Assembly (NCBI RefSeq): GCF_004349105.1
Contig: NZ_SMLB01000008.1
Location: forward strand, 124,001-188,000
Reading direction: 5' to 3'
Length of the DNA stretch: 64,000 bases
Source of the DNA: Jiangella aurantiaca
Lineage (GTDB): Bacteria; Actinomycetota; Actinomycetes; Jiangellales; Jiangellaceae
Shown: piece by piece, positions 47,441 to 57,430 of the stretch
Position numbering within the stretch: the stretch's first letter is position 1
Layout of the letters: each line of letters begins with the position of its first letter
The notes under the pieces: generated by a model
The model's database searches: none
What the model saw: only the letters and a program-made list of their open reading frames with translations
Told to the model about the DNA's origin: nothing
Translations under genes and position numbers: made by a program

Positions 47441-48699
47441 CAGGCCCTCCTGAAGGCGAGGACGACGTTGTGCCCGCCGAACCCGAACGAGTCGTTCAGG
47501 GCTGCCAGCGGACCGTCGTCGAGTTTCCGCGGGGTGGTGCGGACGATGTCGAGGTTGATGTCGTCGTCGACGTCATCGACGTTCGCCGTGGGTGGAACCA
47601 GGCCGTGGTGCAGGGTGAGCACCGTGGCCAGCGACTCGACGGCTCCGGCGCCACCGAGCAGGTGCCCGATCATGGACTTCGGCGCGGTGACCGGGATGGA
47701 CGGCGTCCGGTCGCCGAACACCGCGTTCAGGGCCACCGACTCGGCGACGTCGCCGGCCGGGGTGGACGTGGCGTGGCAGTTGACGTGACCGATGTCCTCA
47801 GGGGACAGGCCGGCGTCGGCGAGCGCCTTGCGGATGGCGGTGATGACGCCGCGGCCGGTGGGCTCGGGCTGCGCGATGTGGTGGGCGTCGGCGCTCATGC
47901 CGGCACCGGCGACCTCGGCGTAGACCCTTGCGCCGCGAGCCTCGGCGTGCTCGGCCGACTCCAGCACCATGAGCGCGCCGCCTTCGCCGAGCACGAACCC
48001 GTCGCGGTTCTTGTCGAACGGGCGGCTGACGACCGTCGGGTCGTCGCTGCGCTTGGACAGCGCCATCATGTTGGCGAACGCGGCGATCGGCAGCGGCGAG
48101 ATGACCGCCTCGGTGCCGCCGGCCACGACGACGTCGGCCCGACCCAGCCGGATCATGTCGACGGCGAGTGCGATCGCCTCGGCACTCGACGAGCAGGCGC
48201 TCACCGGGGTGTGCGCGCCGGCCTGCGCCTGCAGGTCGATGCTCACGTTGGCGGACGGGCTGTTCGGCATCAGCATGGGGATCGCCAGCGGCGACACCCG
48301 GCGCGGGCCGGAGTCGCGGAGCTGGTCGTAGTTGGACAGCAGCGTCGTGAGCCCGCCGATGCCGGAGGCGCACACGACCCCGACGCGGTCGGGGTCCAGC
48401 CCGGCCTCGCTCGCCTTGCCGGAGAATCCGGCGTCGGCCCACGCCTCCCGGGCGCAGATGATCGCGAATTGGGCCGAGCGGTCCAGGCGCCGGGCCTCGA
48501 CGCGGGGGAGGACCTCGGAGGGGTCGACGGCGGCCGGTGCACCGATCTGCACCGGCAGGTCGGCGACCCACTCCTGGGTCAGCTTGCGCACGCCGGAACG
48601 CCCGGCGAGCAGGGACTCCCAGGTCGACGCTACGTCGCCCCCGACGGGCGTGGTGGCGCCGAGCCCGGTGACGACGACTCGTGCCTGGGAACGTGCCAT
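47440..48699 (-). CDS. fabF: 3-oxoacyl-ACP synthase II (FabF)
   Basis: 419 residues: the KAS II elongating condensing enzyme, using malonyl-ACP. The catalytic Cys is in TPVSACSSSAEA, with His in NCHATSTPAGD and in KSMIGHLLGGAGA. N-terminal RVVVTGLGATTPVG and C-terminal SFGFGGHNVVLAF are typical. It follows acpP by 4 bp in the actinobacterial order fabD-fabH-acpP-fabF, and overlaps the carboxyltransferase start. Confidence 0.95.
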   Translation of the reverse strand: MARSQARVVVTGLGATTPVGGDVASTWESLLAGRSGVRKLTQEWVADLPVQIGAPAAVDPSEVLPRVEARRLDRSAQFAIICAREAWADAGFSGKASEAGLDPDRVGVVCASGIGGLTTLLSNYDQLRDSGPRRVSPLAIPMLMPNSPSANVSIDLQAQAGAHTPVSACSSSAEAIALAVDMIRLGRADVVVAGGTEAVISPLPIAAFANMMALSKRSDDPTVVSRPFDKNRDGFVLGEGGALMVLESAEHAEARGARVYAEVAGAGMSADAHHIAQPEPTGRGVITAIRKALADAGLSPEDIGHVNCHATSTPAGDVAESVALNAVFGDRTPSIPVTAPKSMIGHLLGGAGAVESLATVLTLHHGLVPPTANVDDVDDDINLDIVRTTPRKLDDGPLAALNDSFGFGGHNVVLAFRRA

Positions 48700-48703
48700 G
48701 AGG

Positions 48704-48949
48704 TCAGGACCCTGCCTTCTCGATAAACGTGACGGCGTCGCCGACGGTGGCCAGGTTCTTGACCTCCTCGTCGGGGATCTTCACGCCGAACTTCTCCTCA
48801 GCGGCCACGACCACCTCGACCATCGACAGCGAGTCGATGTCGAGGTCGTCGGTGAAGGACTTGTCGAGCTGCACGTCCTCGGCGGGAACGCCGGTGATCT
48901 CGTTGACGATCTCGGCAAGACCCTCGCGGATCTCCTCGGTGCTGGCCAT
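48704..48949 (-). CDS. acpP: Acyl carrier protein
   Basis: 81 residues: four-helix acidic carrier with phosphopantetheine site DDLDIDSLSMVEVV (Ser). ATG 48949 is preceded by GAGGAGA (minus strand). It delivers growing acyl chains to FabH and FabF. It lies between fabF and fabH; the 103 bp upstream hold no gene and may carry an internal promoter. No second ACP is visible in the window, so the accessory acyl module must use CoA or this ACP. Confidence 0.95.
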   Translation of the reverse strand: MASTEEIREGLAEIVNEITGVPAEDVQLDKSFTDDLDIDSLSMVEVVVAAEEKFGVKIPDEEVKNLATVGDAVTFIEKAGS

Positions 48950-49052
48950 GTCTGTCGTTCTCCTCGTTGGGTTGGGTGATGCTCGTGACCGACCGTGGTC
49001 GGTGACGATCGTAGGTGTCCGCACGTCGTCGGGCGGGCACGGTGGCGCAACG

Positions 49053-50072
49053 TCAGGGGATCCGGATCACCTGGCCGGCGTAGACCAGCCCGGCGCCGAA
49101 TCCGATGATCAGAGCGAGGTCGCCGCTCTGGGCCTCGCCCGTTTCGAGCATCCGCTCGATGGCCAGCGGGATCGATGCGGCCGACGTGTTGCCCTGGGTG
49201 GAGATGTCGCGGGCGATGGCGACCCGCTCCGGCAGTTTCAGCGTGCGGGCCATCGCATCGGTGATGCGCATGTTGGCCTGGTGCGGCACGAAGACGTCGA
49301 GGTCGTCGACGGTGACGCCGGCGGCGTCGAGCGCCTCCTGAGCCACCTTCGCCATCTCGTACGACGCCCACCGGAAGACCGGGTTGCCCTGCATGACCAG
49401 GTGCGGCATGTCCGGGCCGTTCTCGTTGAACAGGGCGTCGCGCCAGTCCTCGCGCTGCTTGATGAGGTCCAGATGCTGCCCGTCGGAGCCCCACACGACC
49501 GGGCCGATGCCCGCCTCGGCGGGGCCGGCGGCCGGGCCCACGACGGCCGCGCCGGCGCCGTCGGCGAACAGGAACGCCGTCGACCGGTCGGTCTTGTCGG
49601 TGAGGTCGGACAGCCGCTCGACGCCGATGACGACGACGTGGCCGGCGGTGCCGGCGCGCACCATGTCCGAGGCCAGCGACAGGCCGTAGCAGAACCCGGC
49701 GCACGCGGCGGAGATGTCGAACGCGGCGGCCTTGTTGGTGCCCAGCTTGTGCGCGATCTCGGCCGCCGCGGACGGCGTCTGGTACAGGTGCGTGACGGTC
49801 GAGACGATGACGCAGTCGACCTGCTCGGGCTGGATGCCGGCGTCGGCCAGCGACTTCTGGGCCGCGGCGAGGCTCATCGAGACGACGGTCTCGTCGTCGG
49901 TGGCCCAGCGGCGGCTCTCGATGCCGGAGCGGGTGCGGATCCACTCGTCAGAGGAGTCGATGTTCTCGATGATCTCGGCGTTGGTGATCACCCGGCTGGG
50001 CCGGTAGCCGCCGATGCCGAGGATCCGCGACGCCCGCGGCTGACGCTCGGCCTGGATCGTGACACCGCTCAT
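49053..50072 (-). CDS. fabH: 3-oxoacyl-ACP synthase III (FabH)
   Basis: 339 residues with the FabH triad: Cys in SAACAGF, His in VPHQANMR and Asn in TQGNTSAA, and the typical N-terminal RILGIGGYRPSRVITN. It condenses an acyl-CoA starter with malonyl-ACP. ATG 50072 is 2 bp after the fabD stop, so the two are coupled. It differs clearly from the accessory KAS III-like protein at 5271, which has NAVCSGF and YGNVGSA. Confidence 0.95.
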   Translation of the reverse strand: MSGVTIQAERQPRASRILGIGGYRPSRVITNAEIIENIDSSDEWIRTRSGIESRRWATDDETVVSMSLAAAQKSLADAGIQPEQVDCVIVSTVTHLYQTPSAAAEIAHKLGTNKAAAFDISAACAGFCYGLSLASDMVRAGTAGHVVVIGVERLSDLTDKTDRSTAFLFADGAGAAVVGPAAGPAEAGIGPVVWGSDGQHLDLIKQREDWRDALFNENGPDMPHLVMQGNPVFRWASYEMAKVAQEALDAAGVTVDDLDVFVPHQANMRITDAMARTLKLPERVAIARDISTQGNTSAASIPLAIERMLETGEAQSGDLALIIGFGAGLVYAGQVIRIP

Positions 50073-50074
50073 GC

Positions 50075-51250
50075 TCACGCCACCGCCTCGGGGTGCAGCC
50101 GGACCAGCGGCTGGCCCGGGGCGACGGGGTCGCCGTCCTCGACCAGCCACTCGATGATGGTGCCGCCGTGCCCCGCGGTGACCTGGACGGTGTCGCGCAG
50201 CGAGCTGACCGTCCCGACGGTGTCGCCGGCTGCCAGCCGGTCGCCGGACTTGGCGCCGCTGGACGCGAACGTGCCCTTGAGCGGTGCGACGAGCAGGCGC
50301 CACGTCGGGTTGGTGATGAGCTGGCTGGGCTGGCCGTGCTTCTCGACGAAAGCGCGGGCGTCGTCGAGTTGGTCCGGCGTCTTCAGCGCGAACGTCTCCA
50401 CTCCGGGCAGCGCCCGCTTGGCCAGGCCGGTCAGCGTGCCGGCAGGCGGCACCTCCAGCAGGCCGGTGACGCCGAGGTCGGCCATCGTCTGCATGCACAG
50501 GTCCCAGCGGACCGGGTTGGACACCTGGGCGACCAGCCGGTCCAGCACCTGGCGGCCGTCGTGCACGATCTGGCCGTCGCGGTTGGACAGCAGCAGCGTG
50601 CGCGGGTCGTGCGTGCTGATCGACTGCGCGTAATGCCGCAGCCGCTTGACCGCCGTCGCCATGTGCGTCGTGTGGAACGCCCCGGCGACGGACAGCGGGC
50701 GCAGCCGAGCGCCCTGTGGCGGGTCGCCGGCCAGCGCCTCGAGTTGGGCGACGGTGCCGGCGGCGACCACCTGGCCGGCGCCGTTGACGTTGGCGGGGGT
50801 GAGGCCGTGCCGCTCCAGCGTCGCGAGAACATCGTCCGGGTCGCCGCCGAGAACGGCGGTCATGCCGGTGGACTCCTTCGCGGCGGCCTCGGCCATGCCG
50901 TTGCCGCGCTCGCGGACGAACACCATGGCCTGCTCGGCGGTGATGACGCGGGCGCCGGCCGCGGCGGTGATCTCACCGACGCTGTGCCCGGCCACCGCGC
51001 CCACCGTCGTGAACGCGTCGGCGGGGTGCGGGAACAGCGAGAGCGCGGCGACCAGGCCCGACGCCACCAGCAGCGGCTGGGCGATCGCGGTGTCGCGGAT
51101 GGTGTCGGCGTCGGCCTCGGTGCCGTAGTGGGCGAGATCGAGCCCGGCGACGGCGGAGAGCCAGTCGATACGGGCGGCGAACGAGGGCTCCTCCAGCCAC
51201 GGCGCGAGGAAGCCGGGCGTCTGGGATCCCTGACCGGGAGCGACGATCAC
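50075..51250 (-). CDS. fabD: Malonyl-CoA:ACP transacylase with C-terminal biotinyl/lipoyl-like domain
   Basis: 391 residues. The first ~310 are a FabD acyltransferase: nucleophile Ser in AGHSVGEITA, His in VAGAFHTTHM, and the oxyanion APGQGSQ at the N terminus. A C-terminal ~75 residues (WRLLVAPLKGTFAS, SGDRLAAGDTVG, AGHGGTIIEWLVEDGDPVAPGQ) have the flattened beta-barrel pattern of biotinyl/lipoyl domains. The attachment Lys of EAMKM is replaced (SSLRDTV), so no cofactor should be attached. I take GTG 51250 (GAAGGG 5 nt upstream); GTG 51256 is possible. First gene of the fatty-acid operon. Confidence 0.92.
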   Translation of the reverse strand: MIVAPGQGSQTPGFLAPWLEEPSFAARIDWLSAVAGLDLAHYGTEADADTIRDTAIAQPLLVASGLVAALSLFPHPADAFTTVGAVAGHSVGEITAAAGARVITAEQAMVFVRERGNGMAEAAAKESTGMTAVLGGDPDDVLATLERHGLTPANVNGAGQVVAAGTVAQLEALAGDPPQGARLRPLSVAGAFHTTHMATAVKRLRHYAQSISTHDPRTLLLSNRDGQIVHDGRQVLDRLVAQVSNPVRWDLCMQTMADLGVTGLLEVPPAGTLTGLAKRALPGVETFALKTPDQLDDARAFVEKHGQPSQLITNPTWRLLVAPLKGTFASSGAKSGDRLAAGDTVGTVSSLRDTVQVTAGHGGTIIEWLVEDGDPVAPGQPLVRLHPEAVA

Positions 51251-51313
51251 AAGCACCCTTCAAGCCTCGCGGCTACCGGGCCGTAGAAGGGGTCGGCCGC
51301 AGTCACAAGGTCG

Positions 51314-51341
51314 TCCCACTAACTTTGGGGGTTTCCCACAA
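51314..51341 (-). promoter_or_regulatory. Direct repeat upstream of fabD, possible FasR site
   Basis: On the minus strand TTGTGGGA (51341-51334) and TAGTGGGA (51321-51314) are near-identical and start exactly 20 bp apart, two helical turns, 64-91 bp upstream of the fabD start. In Streptomyces coelicolor FasR activates fabD from sites described as imperfect direct repeats. Assignment to FasR is inference from position and repeat form. Confidence 0.4.
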
Positions 51342-51389
51342 TGTCCTTGGAGACTGGCGTCAGACCTCGCCGCCGGCCACAGGAAACCA

Positions 51390-52589
51390 TCACTCGATGA
51401 CCGGCGGGTTCATCCGTCCCAGTGACAACGCGAGCCGCAGCGTGTACGAGTCTCGAGGGTCGGTCGGCGTCAGCCCGACCACGTCGGACACCCGGCGCAG
51501 CCGGTAGCGGACGGTGTTCGGGTGAACGAACAACAGCCGGGCCGCCGCCTCGACGGACGCGCCGGTCTCGAGGTAGGCGGCCAGCGTCTCGAGGATGACC
51601 GGACCGGCCTCGGCGATCGGCACGTAGAGCTCTGTGACCAGGTCGTTCAGCGCGTCCTGGTCGCCGGCGAGCGCCCGCTCGGGCAGCAGCGAGCCGGCCG
51701 CGACGGGACGGGGCGCGTCGGGCCAGCCGGCCGCCGCCAGCAGCCCGGTGACCGCGGGCCGGGCCGACGTCGCCGCCGACACCAGGTCCGGGACCAGCGG
51801 GCCGACGACCACTGGGCCGGGGCCGAAGTGGGTGACGATCGCCGTCGCCGCCTGCAGCGGGTCCTCGACCCGGCCGAGCACCGCGACCAGCCGGTCGCCC
51901 TGCCCGCCGGTGAGCACGTCGTACCCGGCGTGCCGGGCCGAGCGCCGGATCTCGTCGGCCGAGGTGCCGTCGTCGGGCCGCGGCCGGCCGATGATGACGG
52001 CGACGCCGCTGGCCGCGGTCCAGCCCAGCGCGGACGCCCGCGACCGGACGTCCTCGTCGACCTCGCCGCGCAGCAGCGAGTCGACGACGGTCGCCTCCAG
52101 CCGGGCGTCCCACGAGCCGCGCGCCTCGGCGTAGCGGGCGTAGACGTGCGCGGCGGAGAACGCGACCTCGCGGGAGTAGCGCAGCACACCCTCGCGGACG
52201 TTGCGGGCGTCGTCCGGCCCGACGACGTCCTCGACGCTGTCCTCCACCACCTCGATCGCGACCCGGACGACCTCGACCGTCTGCTGCAGGCTGATCGAGC
52301 GGATGAGGTCGCGCGGCGCGGTGCCGAACACGTCGGCCGTCGGGGTGGGCCGGGATTCGTCGGCGTTGCGGTACCAGTCGACGAACGCCGCGATGCCGGC
52401 CTGGATCACCAGACCGACCCACGACCGCTGCTCGGCGGGCATCGCGCGGTACCAGCTGAGCGTCTCCTCCATGCGGGCGATCGCGGCAGTCGCGAGCCGT
52501 CCGGTCGCGCGCTCCAGGAGATGCACGGTGCGCTCGTGCCGGCTGGTGCCGTGGGCGCCGGGCAGCTCGGCGTCGGGGGTTGGCCGCAT
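51390..52589 (-). CDS. fasR: FasR, PucR-type activator of fatty-acid synthesis genes
   Basis: 399 residues. The C terminus has the PucR/CdaR-type helix-turn-helix (TLAAYLETGASVEAAARLLFVHPNTVRYRLRRVSDVVGL), with a GGDEF-like/CdaR central region before it and an N-terminal helical part. Located upstream of fabD on the same strand, as fasR is in Streptomyces coelicolor, where it activates the fabD-fabH-acpP-fabF genes. The ATG at 52589 carries no strong Shine-Dalgarno. It overlaps no neighbour; a membrane protein is divergent. Confidence 0.88.
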   Translation of the reverse strand: MRPTPDAELPGAHGTSRHERTVHLLERATGRLATAAIARMEETLSWYRAMPAEQRSWVGLVIQAGIAAFVDWYRNADESRPTPTADVFGTAPRDLIRSISLQQTVEVVRVAIEVVEDSVEDVVGPDDARNVREGVLRYSREVAFSAAHVYARYAEARGSWDARLEATVVDSLLRGEVDEDVRSRASALGWTAASGVAVIIGRPRPDDGTSADEIRRSARHAGYDVLTGGQGDRLVAVLGRVEDPLQAATAIVTHFGPGPVVVGPLVPDLVSAATSARPAVTGLLAAAGWPDAPRPVAAGSLLPERALAGDQDALNDLVTELYVPIAEAGPVILETLAAYLETGASVEAAARLLFVHPNTVRYRLRRVSDVVGLTPTDPRDSYTLRLALSLGRMNPPVIE

Positions 52590-52723
52590 GCTCGGCAGCG
52601 TACGCGGCCGGGCCCCCGCCGCGGTGGACCAGGGCCGTGGTCGTTGTGGTGACTGGACAATCCAGGCCGCCGCCGGGCGGTCCTGCGTCGTGGGCCGATC
52701 GGCCTGGCGTTAGGCTCCGGGCC

Positions 52724-53206
52724 ATGTCGACACCCACATCGCCCGGTGAGGGCGCTCCTACCGACGCTCTGGGCCGCGCGCTGCGGTTGGTGAGTTTCGC
52801 CATGCTCGGCGGTGTCGTGGCCATCGCGGCGGTGGCGGTGTTCACCGTCGGCGACGAGGCCGGATCGGGCGTCGACGCGTTCGGCGCGATCCTGGTGAGC
52901 GTGGTCTTCGTGGCCGCCGCGCTGTTCGTCCCGCGCCGCCTCGTCCGGCCCTGGCCGGCCACGGCCGCTCCTAACGAGGTCAAGGCGGCCGGCCAGTTGC
53001 GCAGTGCGGCGTTCCTCAGCCTGGTGTTCGCCGAGCTGCCGACACTGATCGGGCTGGTCAACTCGTTCGCCCGCGGGGTGTGGCTGCCGGTGGCGATCGG
53101 CGCGCTGTTCAGCGTCGCCGGGCTGCTGCTGACGGCGCCGACGGCGGACCGGCTGCGCGAGTGGCTGGCCCGGATGGAGTCGGCGGGCGCCCGCACCGGG
53201 CTCTGA
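52724..53206 (+). CDS. Small membrane protein of unknown function
   Basis: 160 residues with four predicted hydrophobic segments (LVSFAMLGGVVAIAAVAVF, FGAILVSVVFVAAALFVP, AAFLSLVFAELPTLIGLV and LPVAIGALFSVAGLLLT). No conserved domain recognised. ATG 52724 is the first Met of the frame that fits; the spacing to a purine-rich site is not compelling. It is followed 13 bp later by the pirin gene and may be cotranscribed with it. Confidence 0.7.
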   Translation: MSTPTSPGEGAPTDALGRALRLVSFAMLGGVVAIAAVAVFTVGDEAGSGVDAFGAILVSVVFVAAALFVPRRLVRPWPATAAPNEVKAAGQLRSAAFLSLVFAELPTLIGLVNSFARGVWLPVAIGALFSVAGLLLTAPTADRLREWLARMESAGARTGL

Positions 53207-53219
53207 GCCGGGTCTCCCG

Positions 53220-53939
53220 ATGGGTCCGGCGGTGGACGTGCGGCGGGCGGGCGACCGGTCCGCCACGCCCGGCGACGGCGTGGTGTCGCGGCACTCGTTC
53301 TCGTTCGGGCCGCATTACGACCCGGGCAACGTGGGCTTCGGGCTGCTGGTCGTGGCCAACGACGACGTCGCCGCGCCGGGTGGTGGGTACCCGGTGCACC
53401 CGCACCGCGACGTCGAGATCGTGACGTGGGTGCTCTCCGGTGCGCTGGTGCACGAGGACACCACGGGACACGGCGGCGAGCTGGTGCCGGGGGTCGTGCA
53501 GCGGATGAGTGCCGGTCGCGGCGTCCGTCACTCCGAGCTGGCGGCCGGCGCAGGGGCGCGGTTCGTGCAGATGTGGGTGCCGCCGGGCGTGCCCGGGGCG
53601 GATCCGTCGTACGGCCAGGCCGACGTGACCGCCGACCTCGCCGGCGGCGGGCTGGTGCCGATGGTCAGCGGGCTGCGGCGGCACGCCGGCGACGTCGCGG
53701 TCGGGCTCGGGCAGCCGGCCGCCGCCCTGCACGTCGCCCGGCTGCGCGCCGGCGACAGGGTGACGTTGCCGTCGGCGCCGTTCGTGCACGTCTACGTCGC
53801 GCGCGGGACGGCCGACGTCGAGACCGCCGGCCGCCTGGACGAGGGCGACGCCGTCCGGTTCACCGACGAGGGCGGCCGGACGGTGACCGCCCACGCCGCC
53901 GCCGAGCTGCTCGTGTGGGAGATGCACGCCGCCGGCTGA
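53220..53939 (+). CDS. Pirin-family protein (cupin, quercetinase-like)
   Basis: 239 residues, two cupin halves. The N half has the metal-binding set HPHRDVEIVTWVLSGALVHEDT, HSELAAGAGARFVQMWV (His/His/Glu type). The C half (FVHVYVARGTADVE) is the degenerate barrel. Pirins include quercetin 2,3-dioxygenases and redox-responsive proteins. Start ATG 53220. It ends 34 bp from the convergent aceE stop. Confidence 0.85.
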   Translation: MGPAVDVRRAGDRSATPGDGVVSRHSFSFGPHYDPGNVGFGLLVVANDDVAAPGGGYPVHPHRDVEIVTWVLSGALVHEDTTGHGGELVPGVVQRMSAGRGVRHSELAAGAGARFVQMWVPPGVPGADPSYGQADVTADLAGGGLVPMVSGLRRHAGDVAVGLGQPAAALHVARLRAGDRVTLPSAPFVHVYVARGTADVETAGRLDEGDAVRFTDEGGRTVTAHAAAELLVWEMHAAG

Positions 53940-53973
53940 CGTCCCGCGCCGGGCGGTCCCGCGCCGCCGCCGG

Positions 53974-56721
53974 TCAGGACTCGCCGCCGGCCTCCTCGGC
54001 GGTCGTGGCCTTGACGTCGTCGAGCTTGTAACGCTCGTGGGCCTGCTTGACGGTCTCCCACGGGATCTCGCCGCGCCGGGCCAGCAGCGTCAGCACGCTG
54101 ATGACGATCGACTGGGCGTCGACCTTGAAGTGCCGCCGCAGCGCCGCCCGGGTATCGGACAGGCCGAAGCCGTCGGTGCCCAGCGAGGAGTAGTCGGTGG
54201 GCACGTACGGCGCGATCTGGTCCTGCACCGCGCGCAGGTAGTCGCTGACGCCGACGACCGGGCCACGGGCCTCGCGCAGCCGCGCGGTGACGTGCGGGAC
54301 GCGGGCCTCCTCGCCGGGGTGCATGAGGTTCCACTCGTCGGCGGCGAGGGCCTCGCGGCGCAGCTCGTTCCACGACGTGACCGACCAGACGTCGGCCGCG
54401 ACCTCCCACTCGTCGGCCAGCCGCTGCTGGGCCTCGAGCGCCCAGTTCATGCCGACGCCGGAGGCGAGGATCTGCGCGTGCGGGACGTTGTCGCCGGGCG
54501 CGGTCTGCATGGGCTGGTAGAGGTACATGCCCTTGAGCAGGCCCTCGACGTCGAGGTCGTCGGGCTCCGCGGGCTGCACGTACGGCTCGTTGTAGATGGT
54601 GAGGTAGTAGAAGACGTTCTTGGAGTCCTCGCCGTACATGCGGCGCAGGCCGTCCTTGACGATGTGCCCGATCTCGAACGCGAACGCGGGGTCGTAGTGC
54701 ACGACCGCCGGATTGGTCGACGCGAGCAGCACGGAGTGGCCGTCCTCGTGCTGCAGGCCCTCGCCGTTCAGCGTGGTGCGCCCGGCGGTGGCGCCGAGGA
54801 CGAAGCCGCGGGCCAGCTGGTCGGCCGCGGCCCAGAAGCCGTCGCCGGTGCGCTGGAACCCGAACATCGAGTAGAAGATGTACAGCGGGATCATCGGCTC
54901 GCCGTGGGTGGCGTACGACGTGGCCGCCGCCGTCCACGAGGCCACCGAGCCGGCCTCGTTGATGCCCTCGTGCAGGATCTGCCCGTCCTTGGCCTCCTTG
55001 TAGGACAGGAACAGCTCACGGTCGACGGGCGTGTAGTTCTGCCCGTGCGGCGAGTAGATCTTCAGCGTCGGGAACAGGGAGTCCATGCCGAACGTGCGGG
55101 CTTCGTCGGGGATGACGGGGACCAGCCGCTTGCCGATCTCGGGGTCCTTGAGCAGGTCCTTCACCAGCCGGACCAGCGCCATCGTCGTGGCCACCGGCTG
55201 CTTGCCGGAGCCCCGCTTGGCTACCTCGTAGGCCTTGTCGCCGGGCAGCGCCAGCGGATTGGCCGGCGTGCGGCGGTCGGGCAGGAAGCCGCCGAGCTTC
55301 TGCCGCCGCTCCATCATGTAGGCGTACTCGTCGGAGTCCTTGCCCGGGTGGAAGTACGGCGGGTCGTAGACGTCCTCGAGCGCGGAGTCGGGGATCTCCA
55401 TGAACAGGCGGTCGCGGAAGAGCTTGAGGTCGTCGCCGGTCAGCTTCTTCATCTGGTGGGTGGCGTTGCGGGCCTCGAAGTGCGAGCCCAGCGTCCAGCC
55501 CTTGATCGTCTTGGCGAGGATGACGGTGGGCTGGCCGGTGTGCTCGGTGGCCGCCTTGTACGCCGCGTACAGCTTGCGGTAGTCGTGCCCGCCGCGCTTG
55601 AGCCCCCAGATCTCGTCGTCGGACATGTCCTCGACCATCTTGCGGGTGCGCGGGTCGCGGCCGAAGAAGTGCTCGCGGACGTACGCGCCGGACTCGGCCT
55701 TGTACGTCTGGTAGTCGCCGTCGGGTGTGACGTTCATGAGGTTGACCAGCGCGCCGTCGGTATCGGCGGCCAGCAGCGGGTCCCACTCGCGGCCCCAGAT
55801 GACCTTGATGACGTTCCAGCCGGCGCCGCGGAACAGCGCCTCCATCTCCTGGATGATCTTGCCGTTGCCGCGCACCGGGCCGTCGAGGCGCTGCAAGTTG
55901 CAGTTGACGACGAAGGTGAGGTTGTCGAGCTCCTCGCGGGCGGCCACGCCGATGGCGCCGATGGTCTCGGGCTCGTCCATCTCGCCGTCGCCGAGGAACG
56001 CCCACACGTGCTGCTGGCTGGTGTCCTTGATGCCGCGGTGGTGCAGGTAGCGGTTGAACCGGGCCTGGTAGATGGCGTTCAGCGGGCCCAGGCCCATGGA
56101 CACCGTCGGGAACTCCCAGAAGTCGGGCATCAGCCGCGGGTGCGGGTACGACGGCAGCCCGCCGCCCAGGCCCGCGTGCGAGAGCTCCTGCCGGAACCCG
56201 TCGAGCTGGCTCTCCGTCAGCCGGCCCTCGAGGTAGGCCCGGGCGTACATGCCGGGCGAGGCGTGTCCCTGGAAGTAGATCTGGTCGCCGCCACCGGCGT
56301 GGTCCTTGCCGCGGAAGAAGTGGTTGAACCCGACCTCGTAGAGCGCCGCTGACGAGGCGTACGTGGAGATGTGCCCGCCGACGCCGACCCCCGGCCGCTG
56401 GGCGCGCTGCACCATCATCGCCGCGTTCCACCGGATGTACGCCCGGATGCGCCGTTCGACGTACTCGTCGCCCGGGAACCACGGCTCGGCCTCCGGCGGG
56501 ATGGTGTTGATGTAGTCGGTGTTGCGCAGGCTGGGGACGCCCACCTGCCGCTCCTGGGCGCGCTGCAGCAGCGCCAGCATGAGATAGCGCGCGCGATGGC
56601 GTCCGCGCTGGTCGATGGCGGCATCGAACGACTCGAGCCACTCCCTGGTCTCGTCGGCGTCGATGTCGGGGAGCTGGCTCGGAAGGCCGTTGATGATGAT
56701 CGGCGAGCGGTCGGCAGCCAC
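53974..56721 (-). CDS. aceE: Pyruvate dehydrogenase E1 component, homodimeric (AceE)
   Basis: 915 residues of the homodimeric E1: [22 protein letters not shown] with active-site His, the ThDP motif [14 protein letters not shown] through [32 protein letters not shown], and [13 protein letters not shown]. It decarboxylates pyruvate and acetylates the E2 lipoyl group to supply acetyl-CoA, matching the adjacent fatty-acid operon. The start is GTG 56721, with GAAGGGA 5 nt upstream on the minus strand. No E2/E3 gene is nearby. Confidence 0.96.
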   Translation of the reverse strand: MAADRSPIIINGLPSQLPDIDADETREWLESFDAAIDQRGRHRARYLMLALLQRAQERQVGVPSLRNTDYINTIPPEAEPWFPGDEYVERRIRAYIRWNAAMMVQRAQRPGVGVGGHISTYASSAALYEVGFNHFFRGKDHAGGGDQIYFQGHASPGMYARAYLEGRLTESQLDGFRQELSHAGLGGGLPSYPHPRLMPDFWEFPTVSMGLGPLNAIYQARFNRYLHHRGIKDTSQQHVWAFLGDGEMDEPETIGAIGVAAREELDNLTFVVNCNLQRLDGPVRGNGKIIQEMEALFRGAGWNVIKVIWGREWDPLLAADTDGALVNLMNVTPDGDYQTYKAESGAYVREHFFGRDPRTRKMVEDMSDDEIWGLKRGGHDYRKLYAAYKAATEHTGQPTVILAKTIKGWTLGSHFEARNATHQMKKLTGDDLKLFRDRLFMEIPDSALEDVYDPPYFHPGKDSDEYAYMMERRQKLGGFLPDRRTPANPLALPGDKAYEVAKRGSGKQPVATTMALVRLVKDLLKDPEIGKRLVPVIPDEARTFGMDSLFPTLKIYSPHGQNYTPVDRELFLSYKEAKDGQILHEGINEAGSVASWTAAATSYATHGEPMIPLYIFYSMFGFQRTGDGFWAAADQLARGFVLGATAGRTTLNGEGLQHEDGHSVLLASTNPAVVHYDPAFAFEIGHIVKDGLRRMYGEDSKNVFYYLTIYNEPYVQPAEPDDLDVEGLLKGMYLYQPMQTAPGDNVPHAQILASGVGMNWALEAQQRLADEWEVAADVWSVTSWNELRREALAADEWNLMHPGEEARVPHVTARLREARGPVVGVSDYLRAVQDQIAPYVPTDYSSLGTDGFGLSDTRAALRRHFKVDAQSIVISVLTLLARRGEIPWETVKQAHERYKLDDVKATTAEEAGGES

Positions 56722-56995
56722 GACTGTCCCTTCGTGGTCTTCTAGGACGCCGATGTGAGCGTCGCGATGAGTTCGGGTTGTGTCTTCCTATCCTGCTCGC
56801 TCGGCGGCCGTACGTCACATTCGGGCCCGCGGACGTCTTTCCAAGCGCGCTGAGCAGGGGCACCATAGGCGCGTTCGAGTGAGCGTGTCAGGCTTGGTCT
56901 GGCGGGTTCACTTGCGCAAGGGCGCGTCCTTGGGTGGACTACAGCAAACGCGGTACGCAGGGGGCGTGCCGCGACGACTGCGAGGAGGACGATCG

Positions 56996-57430
56996 GTGGG
57001 CCAGATCGCGGGCCACTCGGACCAGCACGACGGACCGGCCGCCAAGCTCGGCTTCCGTCCGAACCAGGTGGTCTTGGAGCTCGGCTGGGACGAGGACTGC
57101 GATGACGATCTGCGTATCGACATCGAGGAAGTCACCGGCACCGAGCTGCTCGACGGCGAGTCCGGCGAGGTCGCCGACGTGATACTGCAGTGGTGGCGCG
57201 AGGACGACGGCGACCTCGCCGACGCCCTGGTCGACGCGACCACCGATCTCGCTCCCGGCGGCGTGGTGTGGCTGCTGACGCCGAAGGTGGGCCGCGACGG
57301 CGCCGTCGAGGCCAGCGACATCGCCGACGCCGCACTGACCGCCGGCCTGTCCACCACGTCCACCGTGTCGGCGGCCGAGGACTGGTCCGGCACCAAGCTG
57401 GTCGCCCCCAAGGGGTCGGCTCGCAAGTGA
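56996..57430 (+). CDS. DUF3052 family protein
   Basis: 144 residues: LGFRPNQVVLELGWDEDCDDDLR, TGTELLDGESGEVADVILQWWREDDGDL, GGVVWLLTPKVGRDGAVEASDI and WSGTKLVAPK, which match the actinobacterial DUF3052 family (function unknown). The GTG at 56996 is fixed by GGAGG (56984-56988) 7 nt upstream. The next gene starts within its stop (GTGA), so the DUF3052 protein and AhpE are coupled. The 274 bp upstream, shared with aceE, hold promoters for both directions but no other gene. Confidence 0.85.
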   Translation: MGQIAGHSDQHDGPAAKLGFRPNQVVLELGWDEDCDDDLRIDIEEVTGTELLDGESGEVADVILQWWREDDGDLADALVDATTDLAPGGVVWLLTPKVGRDGAVEASDIADAALTAGLSTTSTVSAAEDWSGTKLVAPKGSARK

